A stretch of 64,000 bases of DNA from Romanomermis culicivorax (GCA_963922205.1 CAWUHX010000067.1:1178001-1242000); one strand, 5' to 3'; positions 1 to 12,038 are shown, numbered from the stretch's first letter. The notes: generated by a model not told the origin, from the sequence alone. A program made the numbers and translations.

Positions 1-169
1 ACTCTCATCAAGTTTAGCGCGGGAAATTCTTCAGTAGAAGCTCAACACGACTATCATAAAAGTTCAGTGAAAAACGGAACTACATGTACTGTAGACTCTG
101 ATGAAGCATTTGTTTTTTCATGACCGCTTTTAGCTAAGTTTCAAACCTTGTTTAATTTATTATTTGTAG

Positions 170-537
170 GTCGCACCAGCATCGCGTCTGCGTCAAAACC
201 TAGCGCAGCGGTGCATTCCCCTTCGATATTATCGACGTCGTTCGGATCGAACGCTAACGCCAGCGCCGCCGTCGTCAAAACGCCTAGCGGCGAATCAGCG
301 ACGACTGGTTTGATTGGTTTGAGTAAATTGGCTGTGCAGCAGAGATCGTCAACAATGACGCAGCCAGCGTCGAATACTTCCATGTCGTCCAGCGGTGTGA
401 TGCGTGCAGCTGTCAAAACAACACCAGGATCATCGGCGGCGACCTCATCGAACATCGGCGGTAGCGAAGTGGCAGCGCAGAAAAAACTACAGATGATGAA
501 GAAAAAAGCGGCTGAAAAGAAAAATTTGATTAAATGA
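170..537 (+). CDS. Terminal coding exon of an unrecognised Ala/Ser/Thr-rich protein
   Basis: An open frame follows a good 3' splice site: a T-rich tract ends in TTTGTAG at 169 and the exon opens at 170, two bases into a codon. It encodes about 122 residues and stops at TGA 535-537. The protein is rich in Ala, Ser and Thr, looks disordered, and ends in a basic Lys-rich tail (motif KKKAAEKKNLIK). Its GC-rich codons contrast with the AT-rich flanks, as in the other real exons here. Upstream exons lie outside the window. The antisense strand is also open over the same bases, but it has no comparable splice site and reads like a shadow. I do not recognise the family; a nuclear or scaffold protein with a basic tail is possible, but that is a guess. 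Confidence 0.6.
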
Positions 538-793
538 ATTCTCATTTGTTCGTTGAAGCAATGAACGGTTTATTATTCCCGTTGTGTTTGTTGTTAGTTT
601 GTCACTCGCTGAATACGTTTGTACATTTAGACAAAAGTTTCAATTTTCACAAACGTGTACTGTGTTTATATTTCGGAATTTTTTAAAGCCTCAGTGACTG
701 AGTTGCCAAAAAAGTTTCATTTTCCAGCGTTCTAGAATATCAAAATCCCTGAGAAATTTTCGGTGCTAGGTGCCGAACAAGTTACTCATACGA
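538..793. other. 3' flank of the first gene
   Basis: This is AT-rich sequence after the stop codon, presumably 3' UTR and intergenic DNA. I see no gene in it. No AATAAA lies close to the stop; the first convincing one is at 1330-1335, beyond a MITE, so the true poly(A) site is uncertain. Confidence 0.4.
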
Positions 794-940
794 CATATCT
801 GTAAGAGGTCCGACCAGTTAGAGGGGGGTCGAAAAAAGTCGAGATTTTTCCCAAAAAAGGCACTTTTTTGCCAATTTTTCCAAAAAAAGCCAAGTTCGGG
901 CTGGGGGAGGTCCCCCACCCCCCCCCCAATTACAGGTATG
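794..940 (+). mobile_element. MITE of the CATACCTGTAA family, 147 bp
   Basis: The ends are CATATCTGTAA and TTACAGGTATG, inverted copies of the 11-bp terminus also seen at 1627-3356, 3065-3226, 7880-8169 and 58126-58318. The interior has a GGTCC box, G/C homopolymers and T-rich blocks like its relatives. Flanking octamers TCATACGA and TAATACCA agree at 6 of 8 positions, consistent with an eroded 8-bp target duplication. It has no coding capacity and is probably a hAT-type non-autonomous element. Confidence 0.7.
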
Positions 941-984
941 TAATACCAGTCTTTTCATTTTCTCTTCAAAACTCAGAAAATTTG

Positions 985-1575
985 GTTTTAAAAGTCTAAA
1001 ACCGACGCGAATCGAATGAAATAGAAGAAAAGTAGCTTTTGGTGGTTTTTCCGATAAAATTTAGCTGATTTATTGATTTTAGAGATAGAGTGAACAACCA
1101 AAAATTTATCTGTGCAGCCAAAATTCCTCCAAAGTTGTACATTGGAACCTGGCGTTAGTGCAGGAAAAAACCCAGTGGTCAAGTTCATACCTTTATGTCA
1201 AATTGTTAGCAGTTCAGAATCAGTTTTAAAAATTTTATTTTTCATTTTTATCTTTTTATCAGAGTTTACTGTTTGATTTACTTGTTGTGTCAAAATTAGG
1301 TTGTTTTATGCTGTCAAAGAAATATGAGAAATAAAGGTTATGCCGTCGAATTATTCTCTTGCTTGGCTCATGTAAACTCACTTGAATATTTATCTAAAAG
1401 AAGGTCATTAGCTAGAAACTTTCTGCAAAAAAATGTCGATTTTTCGGTCGAATAAGATGCAAGTTAATGAGAAACACATCAGAAATGATTTTCAGTGTTT
1501 CAGCAAGAAAACTAAAAAAATTGATTTTTCCTCATGAGGAAAAGAATTTTGGGGTTTTTCCTCAAATGGGGCAAA
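985..1575 (+). repeat. Interspersed repeat, inverted copy at 60960-61600
   Basis: This block runs from the words AAAACCGACGCGAATCGAATG through to TTTTTCCTCAAATGGGGC. The same words occur in reverse order and complement at 60960-61600, over roughly 600 bp with local divergence. Both copies contain the palindromic word TTTCCTCATGAGGAAA. No coding sequence is evident; AATAAA occurs at 1330-1335. Confidence 0.6.
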
Positions 1576-1693
1576 AAGTTCTTAGAAAAAAAACTGTTGC
1601 CAGACTGGCATTTTTGATACTAGATCTATACCTGTAATATGGGGGGATGGGGGGGGGGGGACCCCCCAACTTGGCCAACCATATACCCAACCC

Positions 1694-3051
1694 CAGGGTT
1701 GGCAAGGCTTTGGTTTTTTGGTTTTTGGTTTTTTTGGTTTTCTGAAAAAACCAAAAAGTTGGAAAATCTCTGGTTTTTTGGTTTTTTTTTCCAAAATCAT
1801 TGGGAAACTGTTTTTTCACATTAGTCGATCTTCTAGGCATGTATTGGTGTCTATCTAAACCAACAAAACAATTATTTTAGTCGAATTGACTTCACTACAA
1901 AGTAGAAAAAAGTCGTATTTTTATGATACATTTGGTACTCAAAAGATGTAATATAAATCAATCTATATCCTTTGTATCCACCTTGCAACCACACATTTAG
2001 TACATGAGTCAACTTTGCTATAATTTGTTCACAAAAAAGTAGACGCTAAATCTTTCGTAGTGTATATACTCTGACCATACGGGGTGACATCCATTGATCC
2101 ATATCATCATCAAAATGTTATAAAACATGATTGAGTTTAATATGTACTGAATTTATTGTTACGGTAAGCTTTTTGATTTTCTTAGCTCGAAATTTCAAAA
2201 TATAAATGAGACTATAATAGAATTTTATACAGATCAGTTAAGCGTACTGTAGGTTAACAAAGAGGAACTTTTTAGTGGTTCATTTTTATGGGACTTGACG
2301 TCGCTACTAAGTAAAAAAAATCGTACAAAAATATGTATCTATCATGCAAGAGAGCATAGTATATATATTAAAACTCATTTGCTGTTGTTATAGCTCGCAG
2401 ACAGGTTTGAAAAGCAAAAATTTTGAAACATCTGAAATGTCCATGTGTGACTTTCAACTGCAGTTTGTAATATTAATAACATATGTAATAATCTATCAAT
2501 TTAAAATCCTCTTATCGAAAACGATATACTTAAAAATTGAGTTATTTCAACTTCTCTGTGCATATGTATACATGTGTTGCATTGATAGAATTCTGTAGTT
2601 GATTTCTTTTGAGTTTTGATTACGTACATTGTGCATTGTATATTTCTCTTTATTTGTAATTTTTCTTCTTTTCCTTGAATTTGCCCCTTACATATCGCAT
2701 GCTCTGTTCCATTTTTACTTTTCTTGTGTTCTTCACTCATGGTTCCTTTTTTATGTGCCCACTATTACTGTATTTCTATTGCTACATAGGGATTTCCTAT
2801 AGCATAAAGTAATGACACTTCTGATAAGATTAATGCTTCTTGTTGCCATTTTACGGCATCCCTAACTAGTTTTAGATGATACAGGGAGCTTTCAGCAGTT
2901 TTTTACATAGTTATTTGGATGTACCAAACATTCTAAAGAATTAAACCAGAAAAAACCACTAAAAAACCATAGAAAAACCAAAAAAACCATTAAAAAACCA
3001 CTAAAAAACCAAAAAGTCGAAATTTCAAAAGTTTGGTTTTTGCCAACCCTG
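1694..3051. mobile_element. hAT-type DNA transposon, 1358 bp, non-autonomous
   Basis: Perfect 12-bp inverted termini CAGGGTTGGCAA and TTGCCAACCCTG are flanked by a perfect 8-bp duplication CCCAACCC (1686-1693 and 3052-3059). The subterminal regions are runs of TTTGGTTTTTT on one side and its complement on the other. No transposase can be read inside; the short open frames there are AT-rich noise. Termini and duplication length fit the hAT superfamily. Confidence 0.85.
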
Positions 3052-3064
3052 CCCAACCCCAACC

Positions 3065-3226
3065 CATACCTGTAAGGAGGTCCGATTAGTTGGGGGGGGT
3101 CGAAAAAAGTCGAAAACATACACTTTTTTGCACATTTTTTCCAAATTGGGGCGGGGGGGGATGGGTATATGGTTGGCCAAGTTGGGGGCGGGTCCCCCCT
3201 CAAACCCCCGCCCAAGTACAGGTATG
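3065..3226. mobile_element. CATACCTGTAA-family MITE, 162 bp, nested
   Basis: Termini are CATACCTGTAA and GTACAGGTATG. The flanking octamers CCCCAACC and ACACAACC match at 6 of 8. It sits inside the older relative at 1627-3356, right beside the hAT element. Its interior is an inverted version of the interior of the 58126-58318 copy. Confidence 0.65.
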
Positions 3227-3618
3227 ACACAACCCCCCCAGACTTGAAAAAATTGGGGAAAAGTGCCTTTTTTGGGAAAGTTTTCGACTTATTTTCGAAC
3301 CCTCCCCAAATTTTTGGGTTTATCCCCCCAAACTGTTCGGGCCTCTTACAGGTATGGCCAGATCTGTCACTGTTTGTAATGATCTGACATTGTTCGAATC
3401 TGGCATAATGTTCTGATTTTTGGCATAATTCTGCCATTATTTGAAAATCAAGTTTCTACCGGCTATAAGTCACCCTTTTTCCGCTGTGCCTTTTCCCCAA
3501 ATGGGGAAAATGGTCAAAACTTTATTTCCCCATTTTCCCCTAGACGTTTTCTCCTAAAAATGCTCATAGACGCTGCTTTATTTAAGTGTTTTTAAGCTTT
3601 TTCAAGCATTCTGGTGTT

Positions 3619-3899
3619 CATACCCGTATCCAGGATTTTCAAAAAAGGGGGAATTTTCCAAAATTTTTTTATAATTTACTGAAATAAAAAGAAATTCAAA
3701 ATAATTTAAAGGCGACTTATTTTCAGTTTGTTTATGTGATCTTGGATTAGTGTCCAAATTCAATGTTTGACGGAAAGTATGTAAATATAATAATTTAATT
3801 TGAGAATTGTGATGTATAAATACAATGATATTGCTGAAAATTTGTCTCTAAAAAAATTTAGGGGGGATTCCCCCCCTTCCCCGTCTAAATACGGGCCTG
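3619..3899. mobile_element. hAT-like MITE, 281 bp, CAnnCCCGTAT ends
   Basis: The left end reads CATACCCGTATCCAGG; the right end, complemented, reads CAGGCCCGTATTTAGAC. A perfect 8-bp duplication CTGGTGTT flanks it (3611-3618 and 3900-3907). It interrupts a repeat whose unbroken relative, near 62210-62290, reads straight through the same phrase (tcaagcattct-ggtgtt). It has no coding capacity. Confidence 0.8.
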
Positions 3900-3907
3900 C
3901 TGGTGTT

Positions 3908-5642
3908 TTTAGAGCCATTAATTCATTAAGTGAGGAAAAAATTTAAATTTTCGAATTTGAAGTCTAATTCACAAGCATTGTGGGATAAATTTTCTAGAAA
4001 ACTATCCAAGAGCATAATGACTTTGCATTACATGATAAATTGGCGGTTAACTCCTCTATGATGACAAATGAGATCTCGAAACAGATTTTCTTGACAATCT
4101 AAACATTTAGGTTTTTTACATTTAACTATTTTACAGCTTATGTTATGTGAAAATTATTGAATAAAGTTTCCATTGTGGTATTAATTTTGTGATTTTTATG
4201 TTTAGAAAGAGTTTTTGTCTTGTTATGCTTAGCATTGAAAATCTGGCATTATTTGAGATCGATCTGGCATTTTTCTGGCACTATTTTGTAAAAAATCTGG
4301 CATTCCCTAAAAATTTGATCTGGCAACACTGCAGTGTTTTTCTCCGAGATTCAGATTTTCTTTCAAGTTCAAAGCTTCTTCGGCGGTTTTATTCTACTGT
4401 AGGTTTCTACGGGGTTTTTGTTTAAGTAAATTTTCAGCAAAAATCTTTTTATTTGATCCAAATGCGAGCGGATTCTCCTCGAATAGTATATTTGTGTCAT
4501 GCAACAAACTTACTAAGCTGTAAGCAGATTGGCAATGACTGATAGATAAAATTTAGAGTTCGTCTTTTCATTCGATGGGATGTAAATTGGGAAACGGGAA
4601 TTCTTTTTTTTGTTTGATCGTTGACACAATTTTTCGACCAAAATGTATGCAACTTTCGGCTTAATCTTCAAAAGTAAGTAAGCAATCAATGACATCCTCA
4701 ATCCAATCTTTACATCGTTGTTGTAAGAAAGAAATTCGGAGCTGAATATTAAACAGAAATATAAACATCTTGAGTAATTCTATAGAGGTTGAATTCTCTC
4801 TCGTAGCATTGTATTTTTTGAGTAAACCTTTTCTCGCGCAGTTTTCCTTTTCTTATTGACTAGATTAAAAGTAGGGTGGGCAAAATTTTTACGTATATTA
4901 GTGAGATCGAGATGAATTAGCTCGCTTGAACTATACTGTTGTCAAACTTTTGACCTAGAACCTTTTCACAGTTTTGAGTATCCTTTTCGCGAGAAAATTT
5001 TTTGTGCCATTAGCACATTTTTTTTGCCCCTTGTGTCAATTGGTACAAGTGTCTTGTCCGTGCAAAAAAACACTGATTGATGGAAAAATGAATTCAAACG
5101 TAAGAAAAATAAATTTGTACGAGGTAATATAAATTTTCACGTTTCGTAACATAACCTTGTTGTTTCAATGATCGACCTTACAAGCAGCTTTTTTTTGCAC
5201 ACAGCAACCAAATTTCGGGCTGTGCAACCAAATTTTTTCTCACTGTCCTTTGATTAGGTTATAGGGTTTCCTGTCTGGAGATGCATTCTTATGCGTTATA
5301 AAATGGAAAATAGTGAAAATTTTTCGGCGCCTCGGGCCGAATTCTTCAATTTTTCTACGTTATTCTAGTGCGCGGTTAGAAAATGTCATTCTAGCTTAGC
5401 TAATGCTTATAACTTTCAATTATCAACATATTATGGATAAATGTTTGATCTTGTGTTGTTTCGTGACGAAAAGCAAGATTTTTTTCGGTTATTTTCCCAA
5501 ATCTTGTTGCGATTATCAGAAAAATTTTGACTTTTGTGTGAATAAAACATATTTAGTCCAAGTAGAAATTCTTGCTTTTTGTGAAAATTTTGTGAAATCA
5601 AAGGTTCGTGTGCTTGTCTTCGTTTTCAACTTCATCCAATCA
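3908..5642. other. AT-rich intergenic stretch
   Basis: I see no exon-like frame here. The first part (to about 4080) is diverged repeat shared with 62230-62420. At 5325-5340 there is one of the recurring GC palindromes (CGGCGC...) found beside several repeats in this window. The rest is unremarkable AT-rich DNA. Confidence 0.4.
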
Positions 5643-5980
5643 CACACGTAACGGAGCCCGAGGTCTGGGGGCATCTGGTGACTTTTTTGAGGCCGGGGTC
5701 ACCAGTTCCGCAAAATTTTGGGGGAAGATTCATTAAGGAAAAAAGTTCGATTTTTTCGCCAAAAAACGACTCAAAAAATTTGTAACTTTTGTAAAAAGTC
5801 AAAAATTGGCATTTTTCATAAAACATTGATATTTTTCCAAAGTATGGGAGTTCGTATGGCTACCATATGGCTAGCCATTGAATTGACAAATCTTGCGGGA
5901 TCGCCCAATGGCTAGCCATATGGGCGACGATGGTGGGAACGTTCCTATGGCACTTCCTCCACCCAGTTATATGTGTACAT
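5643..5980 (-). mobile_element. Copy of the CATACATGTAA MITE family
   Basis: It begins CACACGTAACGGAG followed by a GAGGTCTGGGGG box and ends near CCCAGTTATATG. Inside are the family words ATGGCTAGCCATTG and ATGGCTAGCCATATGG. It is collinear with 24904-25314 and inverted relative to 11554-11998. The right edge has been altered by the hAT insertion at 5981, and I could not find a clean target duplication. Confidence 0.6.
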
Positions 5981-7573
5981 TAGGGCTGTTCCGAGATCAA
6001 ATTTTTGGAGAAGTCGAGACCGAGATCGAGAATGGAACTCCAGTATGTTCGAGATCGAGATATAAATTTTATTTTATTCGAGATCGAGCGAGATCGAGAT
6101 TTTCTACGATTCTTTTCTATATATACAATTTTTTTACAATTTTTTTTCTTTTCTATATATAATTTTTTTTACAATTTTTTTCTTTTCTATATACAATTTT
6201 TTTCACCCAGAGAGGTTTTCCAGGCCTAATTTCAATTTACGTGATGCACAACATCGTCAAGCTCCCAGAAATCCACATTTTATCAATTTTTAGTTAGCCA
6301 CCAAACGACCAAAAAATTCCTCAATTATTTCTCAAATGCAGAAAAACTATGTTAACGAACGTGTAAATTTTTCAAGGACTGCGTAATCGACATAAACTTT
6401 GGTTTTCATCAAATTATTCAAATTCTTTTAGAAAACAGTGCAAGATAAAACATCTAATCTATAATATGTTGATGTTTAAAAGCGATAAACATATGCTAGA
6501 ACGACATTTTCTGACCATGCACTAGACATAATACCAAAAAAATATAAATCATTTGATCATTGAAAATTTTATGCAATTATGCATGCACTTTAGCGCAAAC
6601 TCTCATGAACTTGGCTGAAAAGATATGAGTAAGAATAGTAGAAATTTCCAAAAACTACTTCCATAAAGCTTTTAAATTGATTTAACGTTAGTAAGGAAAT
6701 AATCACTACAAAAAGCTTAGAGACTTGAAGTATTGATCTTTCTCAAAAACTGCGTCAAGGAAAAAATGCGAATTTTCATTAAATATCATGATAAAATATT
6801 GAAGATTGGCAGTCAAAACATGATATAATACGTTTAGCATGATGAAAACTATTATAGATTGAGTGATAAATGAAGGCATACATGCTTAAAGCTGCGCCTA
6901 AGTTAGGAAATACATAATAATGATAATTAAAATAATTGCACTTATCCACTTTGGTCCACTGTTTTTTTCCATGAACCTTTTCCCACAAATGTGGAAAGGG
7001 ATCAAATTTTACATAAATTCTTAAAAATCTTAAAATCCTCGTTTTTCGCTTGAAAAGGCTCGCAGACGCTTTATTTAAGTGTTTTTGAGCTTTTTAAAGC
7101 ATTCTGATAATCATTCTTATCATATATTTCAAAAATTAGATTTAAATTTTGTGTTCATAAATCGTAATTTCTAGAAATTTATCATTCGAAAAATTTTAAA
7201 CCATTTATTTGTTCGTAACCTTTCATAAATTTGGCCAAAAAGCAATGAGTCAGAAGCGTAGAACTTTTCCAAAAATACTTCCATGAAGCTTTTGAATTGA
7301 ATTTACATTAAAAAAAGAACAAACGCTTCAAAAAGTTGAGAAAGTTGACGTGTTGATCTTTCTCAAAAAATCTAAAAAAAATTAAAATTAATACGTCTTA
7401 TTATTTTCTAAATTATGTAAAAAATATCGAATAATATCTCGGATAAAATCTTAAAAAATACCGAGATCGAGCGAGATCGAGATCCGCAGAAATCGAATAT
7501 CCGAGATCGAGATCGAGATGTGAAAAATACCGAGATTTGTCGAGATCGAGATCGAGATCTCGGAACAGCCCTA
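5981..7573. mobile_element. hAT-type element, 1593 bp, with GAGATC-rich subterminal repeats
   Basis: Inverted ends TAGGGCTGTTCCGAGAT and ATCTCGGAACAGCCCTA are flanked by GTGTACAT and GTATACAT (7 of 8). About 100 bp at each end is filled with GAGATCGA words in inverted orientation, a likely array of transposase-binding sites. A short T-rich tandem repeat lies at 6110-6205. The interior (about 6560-7330) resembles the dispersed repeat at 22560-23165 in the opposite sense. No transposase is recognisable, so it is probably non-autonomous. Confidence 0.8.
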
Positions 7574-7879
7574 GTATACATGCATTTAATTCAATAAAAT
7601 GTTTTTTTTTTGAAAGTCCGTACATATTCTGTGACCTAAAAATTCGAGTTTTTTGTTGGTAAAAGTTGGAAACACTAATCGTATAGCCAACGATTTCTAG
7701 GGGTTCTTGTCGCACTTTTCCCAATTACATTTATGTTCTTATTCACCTAGGTTCGTCTTTAGTGCTGTCCACCAGCTAGAAATGAAATAGCTACCTACAA
7801 ATATATGTTAGTCGTTTTTCATAAATTCGATCAAAACAGAAAAAAATCATGCGGATTCCAAGCTGGAAACAGGTAACCG
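7574..7879. other. Spacer between transposons
   Basis: AT-rich sequence without recognisable coding, RNA or repeat features. Confidence 0.3.
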
Positions 7880-8169
7880 CATACCTGTAAGAGTAAATCA
7901 ACCCAAAATCTTGGTGAAAAGTCGAAGAAGTCCAACCTGTAATTGGGGAAGGTTTTCGGGCCCTCCCCTTAACTCGATCGAACCTTTGGGATCCTACCCC
8001 ATTTCGAAAAAATTGGGCAAAAAGCATTTTTTGACCTTTTTTGGGGAAATTTTCGAAATTTTTGGTTCTTTTCGATTTTTTGGGGAACCCCCAAGATTTT
8101 AAAGAAAATAATTATCCCACCCCACGAATTTAGAGTTTACTTCAACCTACCGGAGGTCTTACAGATGTG
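7880..8169. mobile_element. CATACCTGTAA-family MITE, about 290 bp
   Basis: The ends CATACCTGTAA (7880) and TTACAGATGTG (to 8169), the GAGGTCTTAC box and C/T-rich interior with GGGGAA and CCCC runs place it in the same family as 58126-58318. I see no convincing target duplication, so the edges are approximate. Confidence 0.55.
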
Positions 8170-8377
8170 CCCCCTGGAAAATTCTTGCCGTAACACCGCT
8201 CTAAAAACACTTCTTGGAACCAAAAAACACTAGTTAAAAAAACCACTCATTTTTTCAAAGATTTACTGTACACTACTTCAGTTGACCAACAGCAACACCC
8301 TAAAAAGTCGGTTAAAAATGGTAAAGAAACAACTTCTTTGCCATTTAAAAAAAATACAGTAAATCCATCTATAGTTA

Positions 8378-9775
8378 GGTTCTGCTGAATGGGAGTCAAA
8401 AGCGCAGCCTGTTTCAAAAAGCAGTGGGTTCAAAAGTGCAGCCGAAAATTTCAAAAACGCAGCGACAAGTAAAATATATCAAAGCGAAAGTTTATTCTCG
8501 CAACTAATTTTAAAGATTCTAAATACCAAAATTATAGTTTAAATAGTCATTTTTTGCTTTCTGTTCATTTTGGGCTTACTAGGGTGTCTTATAGACGAAT
8601 TGTTAAGGTCATGAATATAAAAGCTCGTGAAATTCGGTCATTTGGTTTCTTTTGTACATCTCTATATTTTACGTGCTTTCAACTATAGGTATGTCCCGGG
8701 GCTGTCTTTTTTAAATGATATTTTTTAAATAATTTTTACTGGCTTTGAAAAACATTTTTTTGCATAGAATGACGCAAAATTTTTGACGAAATTAAGTTTT
8801 GTAGTTACTCGGAAAAAGATGCAGAATAAGGAAATGGAAAAAAGAGTAAAGAGACGGCAAAATGAAACAAATAAGGTTAGGCAGAAAGAAGGACGTAAAT
8901 ATAATAAAATAAAAAACATGTTAACAGCAAAAAAATAAGTAAATCCCTTTTTTGACCCTTATCTATCTAGTATTGTACTCTATTTATTTTAAACTGATCG
9001 ATGCAGCGATTCCTTGAGAGGAAGTTCAACACAGAAAATCTGGTGAGGCTTATTACTGTAATGAATGAAGAAAATTTTTTCGTTCATGAGCGGTAAACAG
9101 AACAGCCGAATGTTTCATTTCATAACTTCGTTAAATGGTCAAAATTTATCGAGTGAAACCCAGGTGTCAAACATAGTTGTATGGGAATCAAAAATGGACA
9201 AGAATCGTGGTCTTCTACGATTTTAGCGTTCCCATCGTCATGGAGAAATCCAGCGTTTTTCTACAATACAAAGCTTTCCATTCATATCAAATTGAAGCTA
9301 CTTTTTTGGTTCTTGCTGCGTTTGTCATTCCAAAGTAAATGAACTGTAATCCACCTCGTCATTTTAAGGTGCTCACGGTACCTTCACAAAATTTTCGAGA
9401 ATGAGTTTTCAAAAATTCAGTTCGAAAAGGCAGAGTTTAATTCGCATAAAATTATATATTTATCTATTTTTGGAATCAAGATGGACGCCGAAAATTTTTT
9501 CATATTTTATTGAGATGCGTTTCTTTCTGTTACATATTTGAAAATTCATCATTGAACAGTTCACTTCGTCGAGTCGACAAAAATTTATTATTTTTTTGTG
9601 AAGCATATATCATATAAAAATTTATAACTGGCTGCGCTTTTGACACACATTTCTACCATTGGCTGCGCTTTTGAACCTTTTAGAACTAGGGTACAACCAG
9701 CACTGTTGCGCTTTTAAATTTTTTGCATGTGCTGCGCTTTTGAACCCTAAATTCAACGGGCAGCCGGACGCAGAG
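8378..9775. mobile_element. DNA-transposon-like repeat with TTCAAAAGCGCAGC subterminal arrays
   Basis: On the left, three words of the type TCAAAAGCGCAGC occur between 8395 and 8465. On the right, four inverted words GCTGCGCTTTTGA occur between 9630 and 9745. Outside them TGAAT...GGGAGTC (left) and its inverted counterpart (right) align. This arrangement is typical of hAT-like non-autonomous elements. Exact ends and target duplication were not resolved. The interior is AT-rich without a recognisable protein. Confidence 0.55.
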
Positions 9776-11050
9776 GCATTTGAAGTTAGAGCAGCTCAGG
9801 TACGATGTGCTGTAAAAATCTTGGCTCATTATCCAGAAAGGCTGTCGACTGTTCTTTTCGATCTTGAGATTGTTATCGAAGAGACAGCTGGAGTTTTTGA
9901 TTTTTGAAGATGTATTCAACGACTATTCAGATGGCCCACTCCAGCAGACTTTGAATTTTGAACACAACTTTTACCAGAAAATCTGACTTTGGGACCTTTA
10001 GTGTAACTGCACCCCCTATTATTTTTCATATCTCCGAAATATGGATGACTACTCTGGCTCGATTAACTTTCCGTCTTGCTAGATTTCTTGTTTTCGAATA
10101 TTTTTCAATTTTTATTGAATGTTGCATCATTGTATTTATTTCATCAAGATTAGACTGCTGTGAAAAGAGAAAAATATAGTTTTCGACACTAGGCGTAATT
10201 TAGGAAATTAATTATTCGAACCTAGTTTCTCAAAACGAGCTGCTATTTTTAGGTTAAAATTTCTGTGCGCAATTTTGCTGGCGATAATATATTTTCGGTG
10301 TATGAAAAATTCCCAAATAATATTGAACCTGGCTGGTCTAGACTCTTGCTTTGCACTCTCGCCTCTAATGCCGCACGTTATTTTCGAAAATTCAGTTTTC
10401 TTATCTTTGTGTGCGTATGTCTTTCTCGTAAAACCATTCTTTATCTAAAAATATCTTTCCCTTGCCTTTCTTTTCGTCGGTCTTTCTCTCATTTCATTAA
10501 ATACGCCTATATTTATATACTTCAGTTTGTAGTTTATGCGCTACTGGAAATATTTTTAATTGCAAAAATGTTTGTCTACCTATCATGTGTGTTTTGAAAT
10601 TTGATCTTTTTTGAATGGACATTCGAGGTTGTATCTAAACCGATTTTTTTTTCCGCGGCACTTGACTCGTATAAATTTTGCTTGCCTAACGGAGAATAAT
10701 TCATGACCATTCTTCGCTTTATGAGAATTTTATATTTCACGCTAAACAGTTGTTTTGGCTGTTGAGTGATTGTCCTATTCTATTGGGCAACGTTTTTTTT
10801 TTCAAATCTACTTCATTATCGCCATCGGTGGGTCGATCTCAGCATTAGCCAAACTCGTGATCGCCGTCGTCGTTGACATACTCTACGGCGTTACGATTTT
10901 CCAAATTCTTACACAAAAATAATTTGATTCGATAGACAAGAATGCCCATTATTTTATCGTAATAACGACTTTACCGAAAAAGGACAAAAATTTTAAAATT
11001 TTCATCACAATTGCGGGCGGAAAATCTTTATTTAATAAATTATATTCCTC
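9776..11050. other. Intergenic, no gene recognised
   Basis: Short open frames occur (for example 9659-9907 and 10265-10597), but they have no splice support, no known motif and AT-rich codon use. I regard the stretch as non-coding. Confidence 0.4.
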
Positions 11051-11405
11051 AACTCACATGTAATTTGGGGGGGGGGAATGCCATTGGGTGATCCCCTACA
11101 GGATTTGTCAATCCTATGCCATATCACAGAAACCCGAATACTCTTGATCGGCAAAATACTGCCAAATGACATTCTGATGAAAAATACCGATTTTTGAACA
11201 AAAAATGGTCAAAAGTATCAATTTTATCGGTGCTCCGCGAAACGAATGTATTTTTAACGGTTTTTATTGACGAAAATTACAATTTTTTGAACTGTTTTCA
11301 GACTTTTTTGGTAAAAAAATTCATGTTTTTTCATTCAGGGATCTTTTTTAAACGTTGGAGAATCGGTGACTCCGGCCCAAAAAGAGTCACTTGGCCCCTC
11401 CCCCA

Positions 11406-12038
11406 CAGAGGTCCCCAAGGTCAGACTTTTCAGGTAGGGGTAAAATTGAAAATTTTCGGGGGTAGTGTAGTTAAACGTCCACTAAACACGTTATTTTGTC
11501 TCAAAATTAGGCAACCAGTGATCAATTTTAAGGGCTTTAGGAAGGGGTAATACCATACATGTAATTGGGCGGGGGAAGTGCTATGGGAACCCCCCCCCCC
11601 CAGAAATCGTCGACCATATGGCTAGCCATTGGGCGACCACCCCCCCCAGGATTTTCCAATCCTATGGCTAGCCATATGGTAGCCCTAGGGACCCCCATAG
11701 TTTTAGTCGGAAAAATACTGAAAAATGTCATTTTTTCGATGAAAAGTGTCAATTTTTGAACAAAAAATTGTCAAAAACGTCAATTTTCTCGGCGCTTCGC
11801 GCCATAAGTACATATTCTATCATTTTTTAGACAAAAATTACTACTTTTTAAACCGTTTTCGGACATTTTTCATGGAAAAAATCGAATTTTTTTTCCTTCA
11901 GGGACCCCTCCCCCCAAAATTTTGGGAATTACTGACCCCCGGCCCCAAAAAAGTGCTCCAACCCCCCCCCCAGACCTCGAAGCTCCGTTACATGTATGGG
12001 TAATACCCCCCTCATACCCCTCCCCATGGGGTAGTCTG
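11406..12038 (+). mobile_element. 180-bp hAT MITE (CAGAGGTCCCC ends), split by a later insertion
   Basis: The left part 11406-11553 begins CAGAGGTCCCCAAGGTCAG; the right part from 11999 ends CCCCATGGGGTAGTCTG at 12038. Joined end to end in position these match the intact 180-bp copies at 18430-18609 and 63151-63330. It landed in a C-rich tract of the outer MITE, so its own target duplication is ambiguous. Confidence 0.75.
11554..11998 (+). mobile_element. CATACATGTAA-family MITE, 445 bp, innermost of the nest
   Basis: Perfect 11-bp inverted ends CATACATGTAA and TTACATGTATG, with a perfect 8-bp duplication GGTAATAC (11546-11553 and 11999-12006). The interior contains ATGGCTAGCCAT palindromes, G/C runs and the palindromic word CGGCGCTTCGCGCC. 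It is non-coding and its features are hAT-like. Confidence 0.85.

Larger units (their letters stand above)
1627..3356. mobile_element. CATACCTGTAA-family MITE split by two later insertions
   Basis: The left end (TATACCTGTAA at 1627) and right end (TTACAGGTATG ending at 3356) match the family termini. Flanking octamers ACTAGATC (1619-1626) and GCCAGATC (3357-3364) agree at 6 of 8. Removing the hAT element at 1694-3051 and the younger MITE at 3065-3226 leaves an ordinary family member of about 210 bp. This gives a relative order of insertion: this copy first, the other two later. Confidence 0.6.

Noticed and set aside
141..545. Minus-strand open frame of 134 codons over the first exon
   Set aside because: It is the antisense of a spliced plus-strand exon with a good acceptor; the minus strand shows no splice or family support.
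5893..6229. Frames reading repeated Arg-Asp-Arg-Asp
   Set aside because: They are translations of the GAGATC subterminal array of the hAT element, not protein.
10265..10597. Open frame of 110 codons, Phe/Leu-rich
   Set aside because: Low complexity, no splice support, and no neighbouring exon-like sequence.
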